From the NCBI GenBank assembly GCA_024232355.1, contig JAAEPW010001048.1, positions 1 to 28,078 on the forward strand: DNA of 28,078 nt, in the 5' to 3' direction. Below are positions 1-7,306 of this stretch, in pieces (the first letter of the stretch is position 1; the number at the start of each line of letters is the position of its first letter). The position numbers were made by a program, and so were the translations under genes. This stretch comes from Chloroflexota bacterium. GTDB taxonomy: Bacteria > Chloroflexota > Anaerolineae > B4-G1. The notes beneath the pieces are model-generated. The model saw nothing but the letters and a program-made list of their open reading frames with translations. It did no database searches and was not told where the DNA came from.

Positions 1-1
1 T

Positions 2-220
2 TATGTCATCGCCAAGCGTTTCGACAGCGGCGGTATGCGCTGGATCAAAGAACGGACCGAACATCTGCTGCAACTCCGCTGCATCGAGGTGAATGACGAT
101 TGGGATGCTTTTATCGAATTCGTTCATGACAAAACAAGAGCGCAAGCACAACAGCAACGAAAGAATCTTTCATTGAAACGTACACAGCCAGCTCCACTTC
201 CAACCTATGGACTTGCTTGA
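2..220 (+). CDS. Transposase, C-terminal fragment (ISKra4-like), cut by window edge
   Basis: An open frame runs in from the left edge and ends at the TGA at 218-220, so only the last ~72 residues are visible. The first ATG inside the window is at 35, but the frame is open before it and the protein-like sequence continues upstream, so this is not the true start. The visible segment has the pattern AKRFDSGGMRW followed by LLQLRCIEVNDDWDAF, which resembles the C-terminal end of ISKra4-family transposases (a G-M-R-W motif, then an L-x-L-R stretch and a W-D-x-F). After that comes a Q/K-rich tail. The catalytic core lies outside the window, so neither intactness nor family can be confirmed. No terminal inverted repeat was recognised just downstream. 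Confidence 0.55.
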   Translation, partial: YVIAKRFDSGGMRWIKERTEHLLQLRCIEVNDDWDAFIEFVHDKTRAQAQQQRKNLSLKRTQPAPLPTYGLA

Positions 221-299
221 TGATTCTTCATGGATGGTGAAATGGTAATTGAGAGTAACTGCACCCAAATCAATGTCCATATTGGCACCACCTAGTTTT

Positions 300-938
300 C
301 TAATCATCGAAAGCGTCTCCTCGATGTAGAAACTCGATCCATTCGTCCTGAGGATGGATGATTTCGGGCAAATCCGCCAACGGGGCCCAAAACAGGCCAA
401 AGTGGTGATTGTCCGAATAGACCGTCCAGCGCTCTTGAGAATGACCGTGAAACTCGATGTGGAAAAAGTATCTCTTTCTGACGTCGATCAGTACATCATC
501 CGGCACCCAGCCGATGATACACATGGTGACGTATTGGGGGTCCGGTACACGATCAAATTCCTCGTACGTCACCTGCGAAAATCCATCCGCTCTTCTGCCA
601 CTGAGCACGACCGGAATGCCTGTCCGCAGGTGTGACCAATCAAAGCTGGTCACATCGGGGCGGGCATAGACCGTGGTGGACTTGGCGATGATTCGGTGCT
701 CCTCAGACAGTCTATGTTCTGCACAACCCAAGTACTGGCGAATAGATATTGACGACGGCGCAAGCCCCGTTTCTTCGTTTACCTCGCGAATAATGGCCTG
801 TTCGGGGGTTTCCCCATCCTCCACCGTTCCGGCTGGAATTTGAATTCCGGCGTTGGGATGCTCGAATAGGAGCAAATCGTGTCCGTTTGGGGACCGGCGG
901 GTGATAAAGGCAGTGACCTTTTCTATGGGTCTAGACAT
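300..938 (-). CDS. Nudix hydrolase family protein
   Basis: A 212-aa protein. Residues 37-59 form a complete Nudix box: G37, E43, then REVNEETGL at 51-59, matching G-x5-E-x7-R-E-U-x-E-E-x-G-U. The glutamates of this motif bind the divalent metal that hydrolyses a nucleoside-diphosphate linked to another moiety. The first ~130 residues are the Nudix domain; the remaining ~80 are W/F/H-rich and hold no motif I can name, so substrate is unknown. The frame is open 14 codons further (to 980), but the ATG at 938 has AGGAGA about 6 bases upstream, which decides the start. It stands apart from the next gene (upstream gap of 176 bp containing a REPIN-like repeat), so it is probably transcribed separately or by read-through from the PhnP-like gene. 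Confidence 0.88.
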   Translation of the reverse strand: MSRPIEKVTAFITRRSPNGHDLLLFEHPNAGIQIPAGTVEDGETPEQAIIREVNEETGLAPSSISIRQYLGCAEHRLSEEHRIIAKSTTVYARPDVTSFDWSHLRTGIPVVLSGRRADGFSQVTYEEFDRVPDPQYVTMCIIGWVPDDVLIDVRKRYFFHIEFHGHSQERWTVYSDNHHFGLFWAPLADLPEIIHPQDEWIEFLHRGDAFDD

Positions 939-1009
939 TTGATTCTCCTGATTATTCGTGAAATTTGTGGCAGTCATCATGAACTAGGTTCACCCCCTAG
1001 AACAAAAGT

Positions 1010-1065
1010 GTAGCCGCGCTTTCCATAGCGCGCCACCTGGAACGCGGAATGGAATCCACGGCTAC
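1010..1065. repeat. REPIN-like element, copy 1 (two inverted GTAG-footed hairpins)
   Basis: Outer arms GTAGCC (1010-1015) and GGCTAC (1060-1065). Inside are two local hairpins: CGCGCT/AGCGCG (1015-1020 with 1027-1032) around the loop TTCCAT, and CGCGGA/TCCACG (1043-1048 with 1055-1060) around the loop ATGGAA. A 10-nt spacer (1033-1042) separates them. The second stem has one mismatch, C/A, which becomes a U-G wobble if transcribed from the minus strand. It lies between the 3' end of the PhnP-like gene and the start of the Nudix gene. The architecture is the same as at 19334-19388 and 28001-28056. Confidence 0.85.
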
Positions 1066-1114
1066 AGGTTTATTTCGAGGCAGAAAAAGTATCCGGTAGC
1101 AAAATAGCCAAGTT

Positions 1115-1963
1115 CTAGATCACAAGTCCATCATACGCTATTTCATAGCCGTGCTGTGCGGCAAAGTTTACCAATTCTGGGTGGACGGGGTTGCCAGGGT
1201 GAGAAATGTGCGTCGCAAAAGCGCGAGCCTCGTCGGTCATTAGCCCTTCCTCGCGCATGCGCGCCACGTGTTCGATGAATTGATGCGCGCTCAGGTGATC
1301 GCTGCCCGGCTCGTCGGGACCATACGTGTGATCGAGGATCATCACGTCGAATCGCATCTTGTGTTGGTGAAAAGCCTGCCAGGTTTCCTCCGGCAGCGTC
1401 GCTGTATCGGTGCCGTAAAAGATGCTGCGTCCGTCCGCCTCGACCGCGTAAAGCAGTGGCTCTACCGTGGGGTCGTGGTTCGCCGGGAACGCCGTCACTC
1501 GGTAAGACCCGACGGCAAAGGGCCGCAATGCTTCGATCTGATGAATCTTCAAGTTCAGGCGCTCACCGACCTCGGGATCGAGTAGATTTGCAGGGGCACA
1601 ATCCCTCTCGAGAAGTTGCGCAGTCCGCTGTAGTGTAGCGGCCGAGGCATAAAAGTGCAATCGGGGCGCACCGACCACATCGTACTCGGGGCTGCGCGAG
1701 AAAAGGTGCGTGGGGTCCAGATGATCCGCGTGCGCGTGCGTCTGCAAACAATAGCGCACCCGGGTCAGAGGCCGACCATGTATGAACGAGGCAGCCAAGA
1801 CATCGGGGCCGAGGTCGATCAGCAGATCGTCGTTGATCAGCACTGACGATCGCTTTCGCAAACTTGGACCGCCGAGCGCCCGCGCTCGCTCGCAATTGTC
1901 ACACCGGCAGAATGCCTCTGGATAGGCATTGGCAGCGGAGGTTCCCAGAAACGTGATGATCAT
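1115..1963 (-). CDS. PhnP-like metallo-beta-lactamase-fold hydrolase
   Basis: A 282-aa protein with the metallo-beta-lactamase metal motif THAHADH (H76, H78, D80, H81). It also has a YGTDTA segment, a HLSAH segment and a C-terminal THISHPGN that supply further expected ligands. The N-terminus carries C19-x-C21-xx-C24, the extra zinc-binding cysteine group typical of PhnP. PhnP hydrolyses cyclic phosphodiesters (5-phosphoribosyl 1,2-cyclic phosphate in phosphonate breakdown). No other phn genes are present here, so the substrate may differ. The frame is open to 2014, but that would overlap the upstream gene; the ATG at 1963 has GAGGTGG about 4 bases upstream. It is the last gene of the eight-gene run, 16 bp behind the membrane protein. 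Confidence 0.83.
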   Translation of the reverse strand: MIITFLGTSAANAYPEAFCRCDNCERARALGGPSLRKRSSVLINDDLLIDLGPDVLAASFIHGRPLTRVRYCLQTHAHADHLDPTHLFSRSPEYDVVGAPRLHFYASAATLQRTAQLLERDCAPANLLDPEVGERLNLKIHQIEALRPFAVGSYRVTAFPANHDPTVEPLLYAVEADGRSIFYGTDTATLPEETWQAFHQHKMRFDVMILDHTYGPDEPGSDHLSAHQFIEHVARMREEGLMTDEARAFATHISHPGNPVHPELVNFAAQHGYEIAYDGLVI

Positions 1964-1979
1964 TTTCCACCTCTTCAAA

Positions 1980-2633
1980 TTAGGGCGTGAGAAGCAAAGT
2001 TTCATGCAGCACATTCCCTGCGGTCAAAGCAGCAATCCAGACAAACAATAGTATCAAGATATATGGCACACTGATATCCTGATCACGTACAACGTCATCC
2101 GCTTTCAGCAAATAGTGGCGGGCAATGACCGCCTCGATCATTCCGATCAGCAACCATCCCAATCTGTTCCATTCCCCCAAAACACTCTCACGCAAATACG
2201 GCCAAAAGACAGAAATCACAGTCACCACTGCCACCAACGCGAAAAACACCGTCGCTATCCGCTGCCCTTCCGTTGGTCTGGACGTGGTCACTGCCAGCCA
2301 AACAATAGCCACCCAGACAGCGAGCCCATCCACTAAAAAACTATTGATGGCGAATGCGTAGGGGGCTCCGCCAGACAACTGCGCCAGGACCGCACATACA
2401 GGCCCATCTAACAAGATAAATAGTGTAACAGCCAGAGAACTTGGTGAACGCGTATAGCTGACGACCACGGCCAGGTACACGCTGACCGCAACGATCCCTC
2501 CGAGAAACACCAATAAAATGACAGGATGCCCATAGGCGGCCAATACTGCAAATGTAGCCAGAGCAGGCAGCAGCCCCAAATAAATTAGGTGAACTCGTTC
2601 AACAATCCGATGTATGCGATCGAACGGAATCAT
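1980..2633 (-). CDS. Multi-pass membrane protein, function unknown
   Basis: A 217-aa, very hydrophobic protein with about six to seven predicted membrane segments, for example LIYLGLLPALATFAVLAAYG near the N-terminus and ILILLFVWIAALTAG near the C-terminus. I recognise no catalytic motif and cannot name the family. The open frame extends back to 2921, but that extra stretch is antisense-like noise over the next gene read in another frame. The ATG at 2633 has AAAGGTG about 6 bases upstream and gives a sensible polytopic protein. It lies 25 bp behind the TIGR04076-type gene and 16 bp before the PhnP-like gene, so it is probably co-transcribed with both. Confidence 0.75.
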   Translation of the reverse strand: MIPFDRIHRIVERVHLIYLGLLPALATFAVLAAYGHPVILLVFLGGIVAVSVYLAVVVSYTRSPSSLAVTLFILLDGPVCAVLAQLSGGAPYAFAINSFLVDGLAVWVAIVWLAVTTSRPTEGQRIATVFFALVAVVTVISVFWPYLRESVLGEWNRLGWLLIGMIEAVIARHYLLKADDVVRDQDISVPYILILLFVWIAALTAGNVLHETLLLTP

Positions 2634-2658
2634 TCGAACACCTTTGTATTTGTCTTTG

Positions 2659-2961
2659 CTACTCAATCCGCTCGATCTTGAACACCACCGGCCTGAACCC
2701 ATCGGTGCAACAAGTAATCGCTGTGCCTTTGGGTACGCGCCCTCCCTGCTCACCGCCGCGTCGGATGAGTATGATCTCTTTGTGGATGTCCGCCCAAACC
2801 CAAGGGCAGAATCCTTCGGGCGGCCTCCAGTCCTCTTGAATGAACTCTTGTCCATCCTCAAAAAGACCACAGGGAACCCGCTCTTGCTCGTCCCCAATGT
2901 ACTCGTCAATGATGTCCTCATTGACCATTCTTTTCAGTACCGTAATCTTGACCTTTGACAT
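2659..2961 (-). CDS. TIGR04076 family protein
   Basis: A 100-aa protein beginning MSKVKITVLKR and ending CCTDGFRPVVFKIERIE. It has the conserved central segment PEGFCPWVWADIHK and the GG(E) loop that characterise the small TIGR04076 family of unknown function, whose length is normally about 90-110 residues. The CC-T-D-G-x-R-P-V motif near the C-terminus is the most conserved part. The open frame extends to 3075, overlapping the racemase end, but the ATG at 2961 matches the family N-terminus and has GGGAG about 9 bases upstream. It sits 41 bp behind the racemase gene. Biochemical role is not known; conserved cysteines suggest metal or redox chemistry, which is only a guess. Confidence 0.82.
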   Translation of the reverse strand: MSKVKITVLKRMVNEDIIDEYIGDEQERVPCGLFEDGQEFIQEDWRPPEGFCPWVWADIHKEIILIRRGGEQGGRVPKGTAITCCTDGFRPVVFKIERIE

Positions 2962-3002
2962 TTTAAGTTTCTCCCTCGATTTGATCATAAAAGCGCAATG
3001 CC

Positions 3003-4208
3003 TTACTTGAGGGAAACCCTTGGCAGAAAAGGACTCATTCCAGTAGCCACTTTGTACACACTGCTGTCTGCCCATTTGGCCAATTCTTGAAGCGAGATCG
3101 TCTCGCCCTCTTGGGTTCCAAACAGAACCACCTCGTCGCCAACCTTTATGTCTCTAGATCCTGTGATGTCCACGAACGCGTGGTTGGCCGACATGTACAC
3201 GATGATAGGCCACCGTCGCCCACGAATCAGCACTTGAGCCTTGTCCACGACCTGATGCGGATACCCATCAGCATAGCCCATAGGCAATATCGCCAGCAAC
3301 ATCTCCTTTTCAACCTGGCGTTGCCGATGATAGGCAATAGTATCTTCCGGACGCATCTTTTTGACGAGTATCACTCTCGTCTTGAGCGACATGACCGGCT
3401 TGAGATTCAAATTGGGCAGTGGTTCGAAACCGTAGAAACAATTTCCTGGCCGTACCATATCCAGAAAGGGAACTGAAAGGGTAGCCACAGCATCACTGCT
3501 GGACGCGTGTCTTGTTCCAACGGATATTCCCCTTTTCTTTGCCTCGTCACAAACCTGCAAGAGTCGCTCAATTTGAACCCTGTCGAAATCTGCCTCTTCG
3601 GTCAGTGTAGTAAAAATACCCTCGATCACCAGACCTGGCATCGACGCTATTTTCTCGATAAAGGGCAATGTCTCGTGATAGGGAACCCCAACACGAGATA
3701 ACCCCGTGTCCACTTTGATGTGCACTTTGGCTTGCTTATTCAGCCTGCGTGCTGCGTTGGCAAGGACACCCACTGCTTCGGAGAATATAGATTGAGAAAT
3801 ATCGTATCGCACAATCTGATCTGCTTCTAGTGGGGAGATTGGACCAAAGTTTAAGATAGTGCCCGTTACCCCATTTTCGCGCAAAGCTACAGCCTCTTGC
3901 ACTTTGACGACCGCAAACTGTTGGATGCCTTGTTTCTCAAGCACTTGGGCAACGCCAACGGTCCCATGTCCATAAGCGTTGCATTTCACTACGGCCATAA
4001 TGGGCGTGTCGCCCACCTTGTTTCGAACTTGTGACACGTTCCAAGCCAAGTTTTTAGTATTGATCTCGAGCCAGGGATCGACAAGCTCACAAAGAGTGCC
4101 CTCAGGTACCACCGCACTTGGCAAGTACGCGGAAGCAGCAGGACCGACCGACGCTATGCTCGACAATGCGGTGTCTTTTTGACTAGAGGTTTTTACACTG
4201 TTTGGCAA
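3003..4208 (-). CDS. Alanine racemase-like PLP enzyme (divergent)
   Basis: A 401-aa fold-type III PLP enzyme that probably interconverts L- and D-forms of alanine or another amino acid. VVKCNAYGHG places the Schiff-base lysine at K75 (VVKADAYGHG in classical Alr). KVDTGLSRVG retains the conserved lysine and arginine, and Y293 in IAYHRQR aligns with the second catalytic base. MVRPGNCFYGFEP and LPMGYADGYP are also family hallmarks. Odd points: the classical C-M-D-Q motif is replaced by Y-M-S-A, the YGRT motif by YHRQ, and there is an unmatched ~40-residue N-terminal extension. The start is TTG at 4208, chosen because AGGAGGT lies 8 bases upstream. Substrate specificity may be altered. It sits 18 bp after the NTF2-like gene. 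Confidence 0.85.
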   Translation of the reverse strand: MPNSVKTSSQKDTALSSIASVGPAASAYLPSAVVPEGTLCELVDPWLEINTKNLAWNVSQVRNKVGDTPIMAVVKCNAYGHGTVGVAQVLEKQGIQQFAVVKVQEAVALRENGVTGTILNFGPISPLEADQIVRYDISQSIFSEAVGVLANAARRLNKQAKVHIKVDTGLSRVGVPYHETLPFIEKIASMPGLVIEGIFTTLTEEADFDRVQIERLLQVCDEAKKRGISVGTRHASSSDAVATLSVPFLDMVRPGNCFYGFEPLPNLNLKPVMSLKTRVILVKKMRPEDTIAYHRQRQVEKEMLLAILPMGYADGYPHQVVDKAQVLIRGRRWPIIVYMSANHAFVDITGSRDIKVGDEVVLFGTQEGETISLQELAKWADSSVYKVATGMSPFLPRVSLK

Positions 4209-4226
4209 TACCCGTTACCTCCTCTA

Positions 4227-4595
4227 CTATGGATCAACATAATCCCACAATACGTTCACAATGAACCACTTTTCTCCATCCTTGGTCAAGTGCAAGTAAT
4301 CAATGAACTTTTCCGAAACGATCTTTACACAGCTCATCGTATCCGTCGTATCAAAAATTGTCACCTGCTTTCTCCCCTTTTCCGGATTTTCTATACGCCC
4401 TCTGCCATCACCCGTAGCTTTTACCATCCATTCCTTGTCAACATGCCATAATTCTCCGGTTGGCGTTACTCGCCTTTTGGCCAACTTGGGGTATAGCGCT
4501 CGATCCATCCTTGCAGCATCCCCGTGATACCATCCTTCGATATAATCCAGAGCGGCCTGTAGAATTGCCTCTTTGTCTTGCATCTCTTCCCCCAT
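4227..4595 (-). CDS. NTF2-like / putative lumazine-binding family protein
   Basis: A 122-aa protein with an N-terminal helix ALDYIEGWYHGDAARM, a RALYPKLAKRRV segment, a central KEWM and a C-terminal WFIVNVLWDY strand. This layout is typical of the small cone-shaped NTF2/SnoaL-like superfamily, especially proteins annotated as putative lumazine-binding (PF12893). These are usually ligand-binding or minor catalytic proteins; no substrate can be read from the sequence. Two starts are possible: ATG 4595 (GGAAGG about 8 bases upstream) or ATG 4583 (GGGGGAAG immediately upstream). It lies 40 bp behind the zinc-ribbon gene and 18 bp before the racemase, inside the eight-gene run. Confidence 0.72.
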   Translation of the reverse strand: MGEEMQDKEAILQAALDYIEGWYHGDAARMDRALYPKLAKRRVTPTGELWHVDKEWMVKATGDGRGRIENPEKGRKQVTIFDTTDTMSCVKIVSEKFIDYLHLTKDGEKWFIVNVLWDYVDP

Positions 4596-4635
4596 TTGTT
4601 AGCCTTCCCAAAAAAGCAAACGATAAAATTTATCG

Positions 4636-4869
4636 CTAACCAACCTTGTCCCATATCTGCGCGACCTTGGACAATTTGTCCTTGTCGGTCACATAATTCT
4701 CAAAGTACCCGCAATCGATACAGAGATAGGTGTCAACTGGTGTGGGATTCCGAACCTCTAGTTTCCCCCAGTGGGAATCCAGCATCACCCACTCATCCCT
4801 AGGGCGTATGCCGTCACTTTGTTTATAGATATTCGATGAACCACATTTTGGACATTCGCCACGATTCAT
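4636..4869 (-). CDS. Small zinc-ribbon protein
   Basis: A 77-aa protein with two CxxC knuckles, C6-PK-C9 and C50-ID-C53, spaced as in zinc-ribbon proteins. Between them is a charged strand-rich region, after them a lysine-rich helix. The second knuckle followed by GYFENYV is typical of small stand-alone zinc-ribbon proteins of unknown function. The ATG at 4867-4869 overlaps the TGA of the upstream methyltransferase (ATGA), and AAGGAGGT inside the methyltransferase end serves as its ribosome site, so translation is probably coupled. The role may be in protein or nucleic-acid binding; nothing more specific is visible. Confidence 0.75.
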   Translation of the reverse strand: MNRGECPKCGSSNIYKQSDGIRPRDEWVMLDSHWGKLEVRNPTPVDTYLCIDCGYFENYVTDKDKLSKVAQIWDKVG

Positions 4870-5624
4870 TTTACCTCCTTGCTCATCACTTTTTTAAACC
4901 AAACCAACGTCTCACCAGCCATCCTCGCGTGAACTGGCCCGTCCTTTAACGCACTCTCCAAAGCACGCAAACCCGCTTGATATTCATCATCCGATATCAA
5001 GTGCAGCATCGAGTAGCCCTTTTTTCGAACCAACTCTAAATACGCTTTGTCCAGATCGACCGCGTGCTCTTTAAACAAGATCTCTTGCTTGATATATTCC
5101 AGTCCCTGGCCGCGTGCTGCGACGACAATCTCCTCTATATCTGGATAACGTTCTTGGTCCACTCGTACAGTACCAGGAAAAAATCGAGCAGTTGGCCTAG
5201 CCGCTATCTGCGCGTGCGACTGCGTACCAATACATACTTTGCCCTGTGCTCCAAGAACGCGATAAATTTCGGCAAACATCGCAGCGATGTCGGGGACATG
5301 ATGAATCACATCCGTCATGTACACAAAATCAAAAAAAGCCTCTTCAAAGGGGATGCCTGCTGCTGTCCCCTGCCGAAAAACAATGTGGGCGTTCTTTTGT
5401 TGCGCCTTGTCGAGCATACCTTTAGACGGTTCAATGCCATAAACTTGGGCTCCCGTCAATTTTTGAAGGATATCGGTGTAATTCCCCGTGCCACAACCAA
5501 TGTCCAGAATCTTGAAATCGTCACTCGGCGAGATTTCGTGCAAAAAACTATTGACGAGTGCGACGTCCCCCTCTCTCACATCATCGTACACCTGACTGAT
5601 CTCGTTGTAATCCACCTTTTGCAT
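4866..5624 (-). CDS. Class I SAM-dependent methyltransferase
   Basis: A 252-aa protein with a Rossmann-type SAM-binding core. Motif I is ILDIGCGTGNYT (39-50), the acidic ribose-binding residue follows in VYGIEPS, and the DVIHHVPD segment is the usual post-motif of UbiE/Methyltransf_11-type enzymes. The C-terminal ~90 residues are less conserved and would define the substrate, which I cannot name. The start at ATG 5624 has AAGGA 8 bases upstream. The end overlaps the zinc-ribbon gene by four bases, and the GNAT gene ends 20 bp upstream, so all three are likely made from one transcript. Confidence 0.88.
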   Translation of the reverse strand: MQKVDYNEISQVYDDVREGDVALVNSFLHEISPSDDFKILDIGCGTGNYTDILQKLTGAQVYGIEPSKGMLDKAQQKNAHIVFRQGTAAGIPFEEAFFDFVYMTDVIHHVPDIAAMFAEIYRVLGAQGKVCIGTQSHAQIAARPTARFFPGTVRVDQERYPDIEEIVVAARGQGLEYIKQEILFKEHAVDLDKAYLELVRKKGYSMLHLISDDEYQAGLRALESALKDGPVHARMAGETLVWFKKVMSKEVK

Positions 5625-5644
5625 AAAACAATTCCTTCAAAGAC

Positions 5645-6154
5645 TCACGCGACGAACAACGCCATCTCTACGACATCATCATAGACGCCGTCCAGCTTTT
5701 TCTTTCTCTTTCTCACACCCTCGACCACAAAACCCAATTTCTCGTACAATTTTATGGCCACTTTGTTCGACGCAAAGACCTCCAACTCGATACGCTCCAT
5801 GCCCTTTTCCCTGGCCTTTTCTATCGTCGCTATCGTAAGGCGCTCGCCAATTCCTTGCCTACGATACGCTTGCTGTACTCCCATTCCCAATTCCCCGCAA
5901 TGCGAAAAAATGTCCAACCCGAGGGGCACAATGTCGCACCATCCAACCACCTCTCCATCCCTGAGCGCGACAAATTGGGGAATATCCTGCGCTATATTCG
6001 ACTGAACGAACCCTTGCACAGAAGCCAATGGAGGAGCCTCTACACGCCCAAGATATTGGCGCTCACGTGCAACCGAATCGAGACATTTGTAAAACCCCTC
6101 GATATAATCCTCAGCAATGGGTACTATGTGTGTCTTTAAAGTTTCTTTGCTCAT
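5645..6154 (-). CDS. GNAT family N-acetyltransferase
   Basis: A 169-aa acetyltransferase of the GNAT fold. The acetyl-CoA pyrophosphate loop is RRQGIG (98-103), fitting Q/R-x-x-G-x-G/A, preceded by the LGMGVQQAY strand. N130 and the LYEKLGF helix-strand (137-143) form the usual C-terminal motif B, and GVRKRKKKLDGVYDDVVEMAL resembles RimI/RimJ or spermidine-acetyltransferase-like enzymes; the acceptor is unknown. The frame could extend to a TTG at 6178, but a strong AGGAGG lies inside that extension 11 bases before ATG 6154, so ATG 6154 is the start. This is the first gene of the eight-gene run; 84 bp separate it from the esterase upstream. Confidence 0.87.
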   Translation of the reverse strand: MSKETLKTHIVPIAEDYIEGFYKCLDSVARERQYLGRVEAPPLASVQGFVQSNIAQDIPQFVALRDGEVVGWCDIVPLGLDIFSHCGELGMGVQQAYRRQGIGERLTIATIEKAREKGMERIELEVFASNKVAIKLYEKLGFVVEGVRKRKKKLDGVYDDVVEMALFVA

Positions 6155-6238
6155 TTTAAATGAATCCTCCTTGATCAATCAATTCTTTCTCAGTGTAAGG
6201 CGTTGTTTTTGAACGACTCGTAAACGGCTGATACAACC

Positions 6239-7195
6239 TCACTCGGCAAACATCCAAATCATGCCTTCTGCGAATGCAAATTCTGGGATATCATAATGCC
6301 CCCGACCCGGAAACTCGGTGCTGTATAGTCTAAAATCAGTATAACCCCTATTCGTCAATTTTTCTGTAAATGCTCTATGGTCATTTAGTAATTGTGACTT
6401 GGGATCATCCGCACCGACCGCGATAAACAAGCGCTTGCCTGCAAAGACGTTTTTATCCAATTCTTGGAATATTTCCTCTTCCAGTGCATAAACCGGTTGA
6501 CGTCTATCATATACCCCTGAAATCGAGATAAACTTGTTAAATGTCTCTGATCCTATAGATACATCATACATTAACGCATAGGTTGAAAAATGAGCCGAAC
6601 CTGAATAGCCAAATAAAATTCTATCCTTGGATGATTTGCTAACTCTGCACCTGGATTCTATTTCTGGAATCAACTCGTCAGTAAAAAATTCATGGAATTC
6701 GGTAACTCGACCCATTGTAAACCTGCTCCGTTGGGCTTCTGTATACCCTATTCCTATTAGTATGGATGGAGGGATTTGCCCACTTTGCGTCAGGTTTTGA
6801 ACAATTTTGATCATTCCTTCACCTCTCTCCTCCATCAAATAATCCAATGTCCCTGTTTCGGTAAAAAAGTAATTCGCATCCAACAGGTAAATGCTATTGT
6901 ATTCTTTATCTGGAAAATTTTGATACTCGTCAGGCAGTGCAATCTGTATTGAAATATCATCTTGGATCTTTTGTGAAGAGATGGAGAAATCAGTACATAA
7001 ATCTACAGTTGGCTCTGATGTCTCCGTAGGAGGCACCTGCGTGTCTGCTGGTGGTTGTGTTGGCTCTGGTGTCTCTGTAGGGGGCACTTGCGTGTCTGTT
7101 GGTGGTTGCGATGATTCTTCCGAAGGAAGAGTTTCTGTTGATTGTCCACATGCAGCAAGCAACAGAATGAGAATAAGTAAGGGTGTTTTTTTCAT
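6239..7195 (-). CDS. Secreted lipoprotein, putative esterase (esterase-D/PF00756-like)
   Basis: A 318-aa protein. A short hydrophobic N-terminus ends in the lipobox LLAAC with C16, so the mature protein should be lipid-anchored outside the membrane. A P/T/Q/E-rich linker (about 20-65) follows and contains two tandem 17-residue copies of the same motif. The rest is an alpha/beta-hydrolase: nucleophile elbow GYSGSA with S198, acidic residue in VGADDPK near 262, and histidine H300 in GRGHYDIP. This suits the putative-esterase family that cleaves acyl or feruloyl/siderophore esters; the substrate is unknown. Start ATG 7195 has AGGAG 9 bases upstream. The linker is typical of Chloroflexota surface lipoproteins. 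Confidence 0.82.
   Translation of the reverse strand: MKKTPLLILILLLAACGQSTETLPSEESSQPPTDTQVPPTETPEPTQPPADTQVPPTETSEPTVDLCTDFSISSQKIQDDISIQIALPDEYQNFPDKEYNSIYLLDANYFFTETGTLDYLMEERGEGMIKIVQNLTQSGQIPPSILIGIGYTEAQRSRFTMGRVTEFHEFFTDELIPEIESRCRVSKSSKDRILFGYSGSAHFSTYALMYDVSIGSETFNKFISISGVYDRRQPVYALEEEIFQELDKNVFAGKRLFIAVGADDPKSQLLNDHRAFTEKLTNRGYTDFRLYSTEFPGRGHYDIPEFAFAEGMIWMFAE
7011..7112. repeat. Two tandem 51-bp coding repeats (Pro/Thr linker)
   Basis: Positions 7011-7061 and 7062-7112 are near-identical 51-bp units inside the esterase lipoprotein. Each encodes 17 residues of a PPTDTQVPPTETPEPT-like linker. Most differences between the units are single bases and few of them change the residue. The unit length is a multiple of three, so copy-number change would keep the frame and only alter linker length. 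Confidence 0.9.
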
Positions 7196-7306
7196 CGAAT
7201 AGTTTCTCCTTTTTTGTTTAGATCAAATGGCTCACAGTTCAAGGTAAAATTCACCTGCCGAGATTCCCGGAACCTCCAACTGGTGTCGTTACTGATCAAT
7301 CGTTTC

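Noticed and set aside
170..400. 76-aa minus-strand frame overlapping the Nudix gene end
   Set aside because: No ribosome site, no motif, and it overlaps both the transposase end and the Nudix 3' end; the region 221-299 holds no convincing feature.
984..1000. CTAGG-N7-CCTAG inverted repeat upstream of the Nudix gene
   Set aside because: Arms of only 5 bp and no matching copy elsewhere in the window; too weak to call an operator.
2634..2921. N-terminal extension of the membrane protein frame
   Set aside because: It overlaps the TIGR04076-type gene in another frame, has no hydrophobic or conserved pattern, and a good ribosome site precedes ATG 2633.
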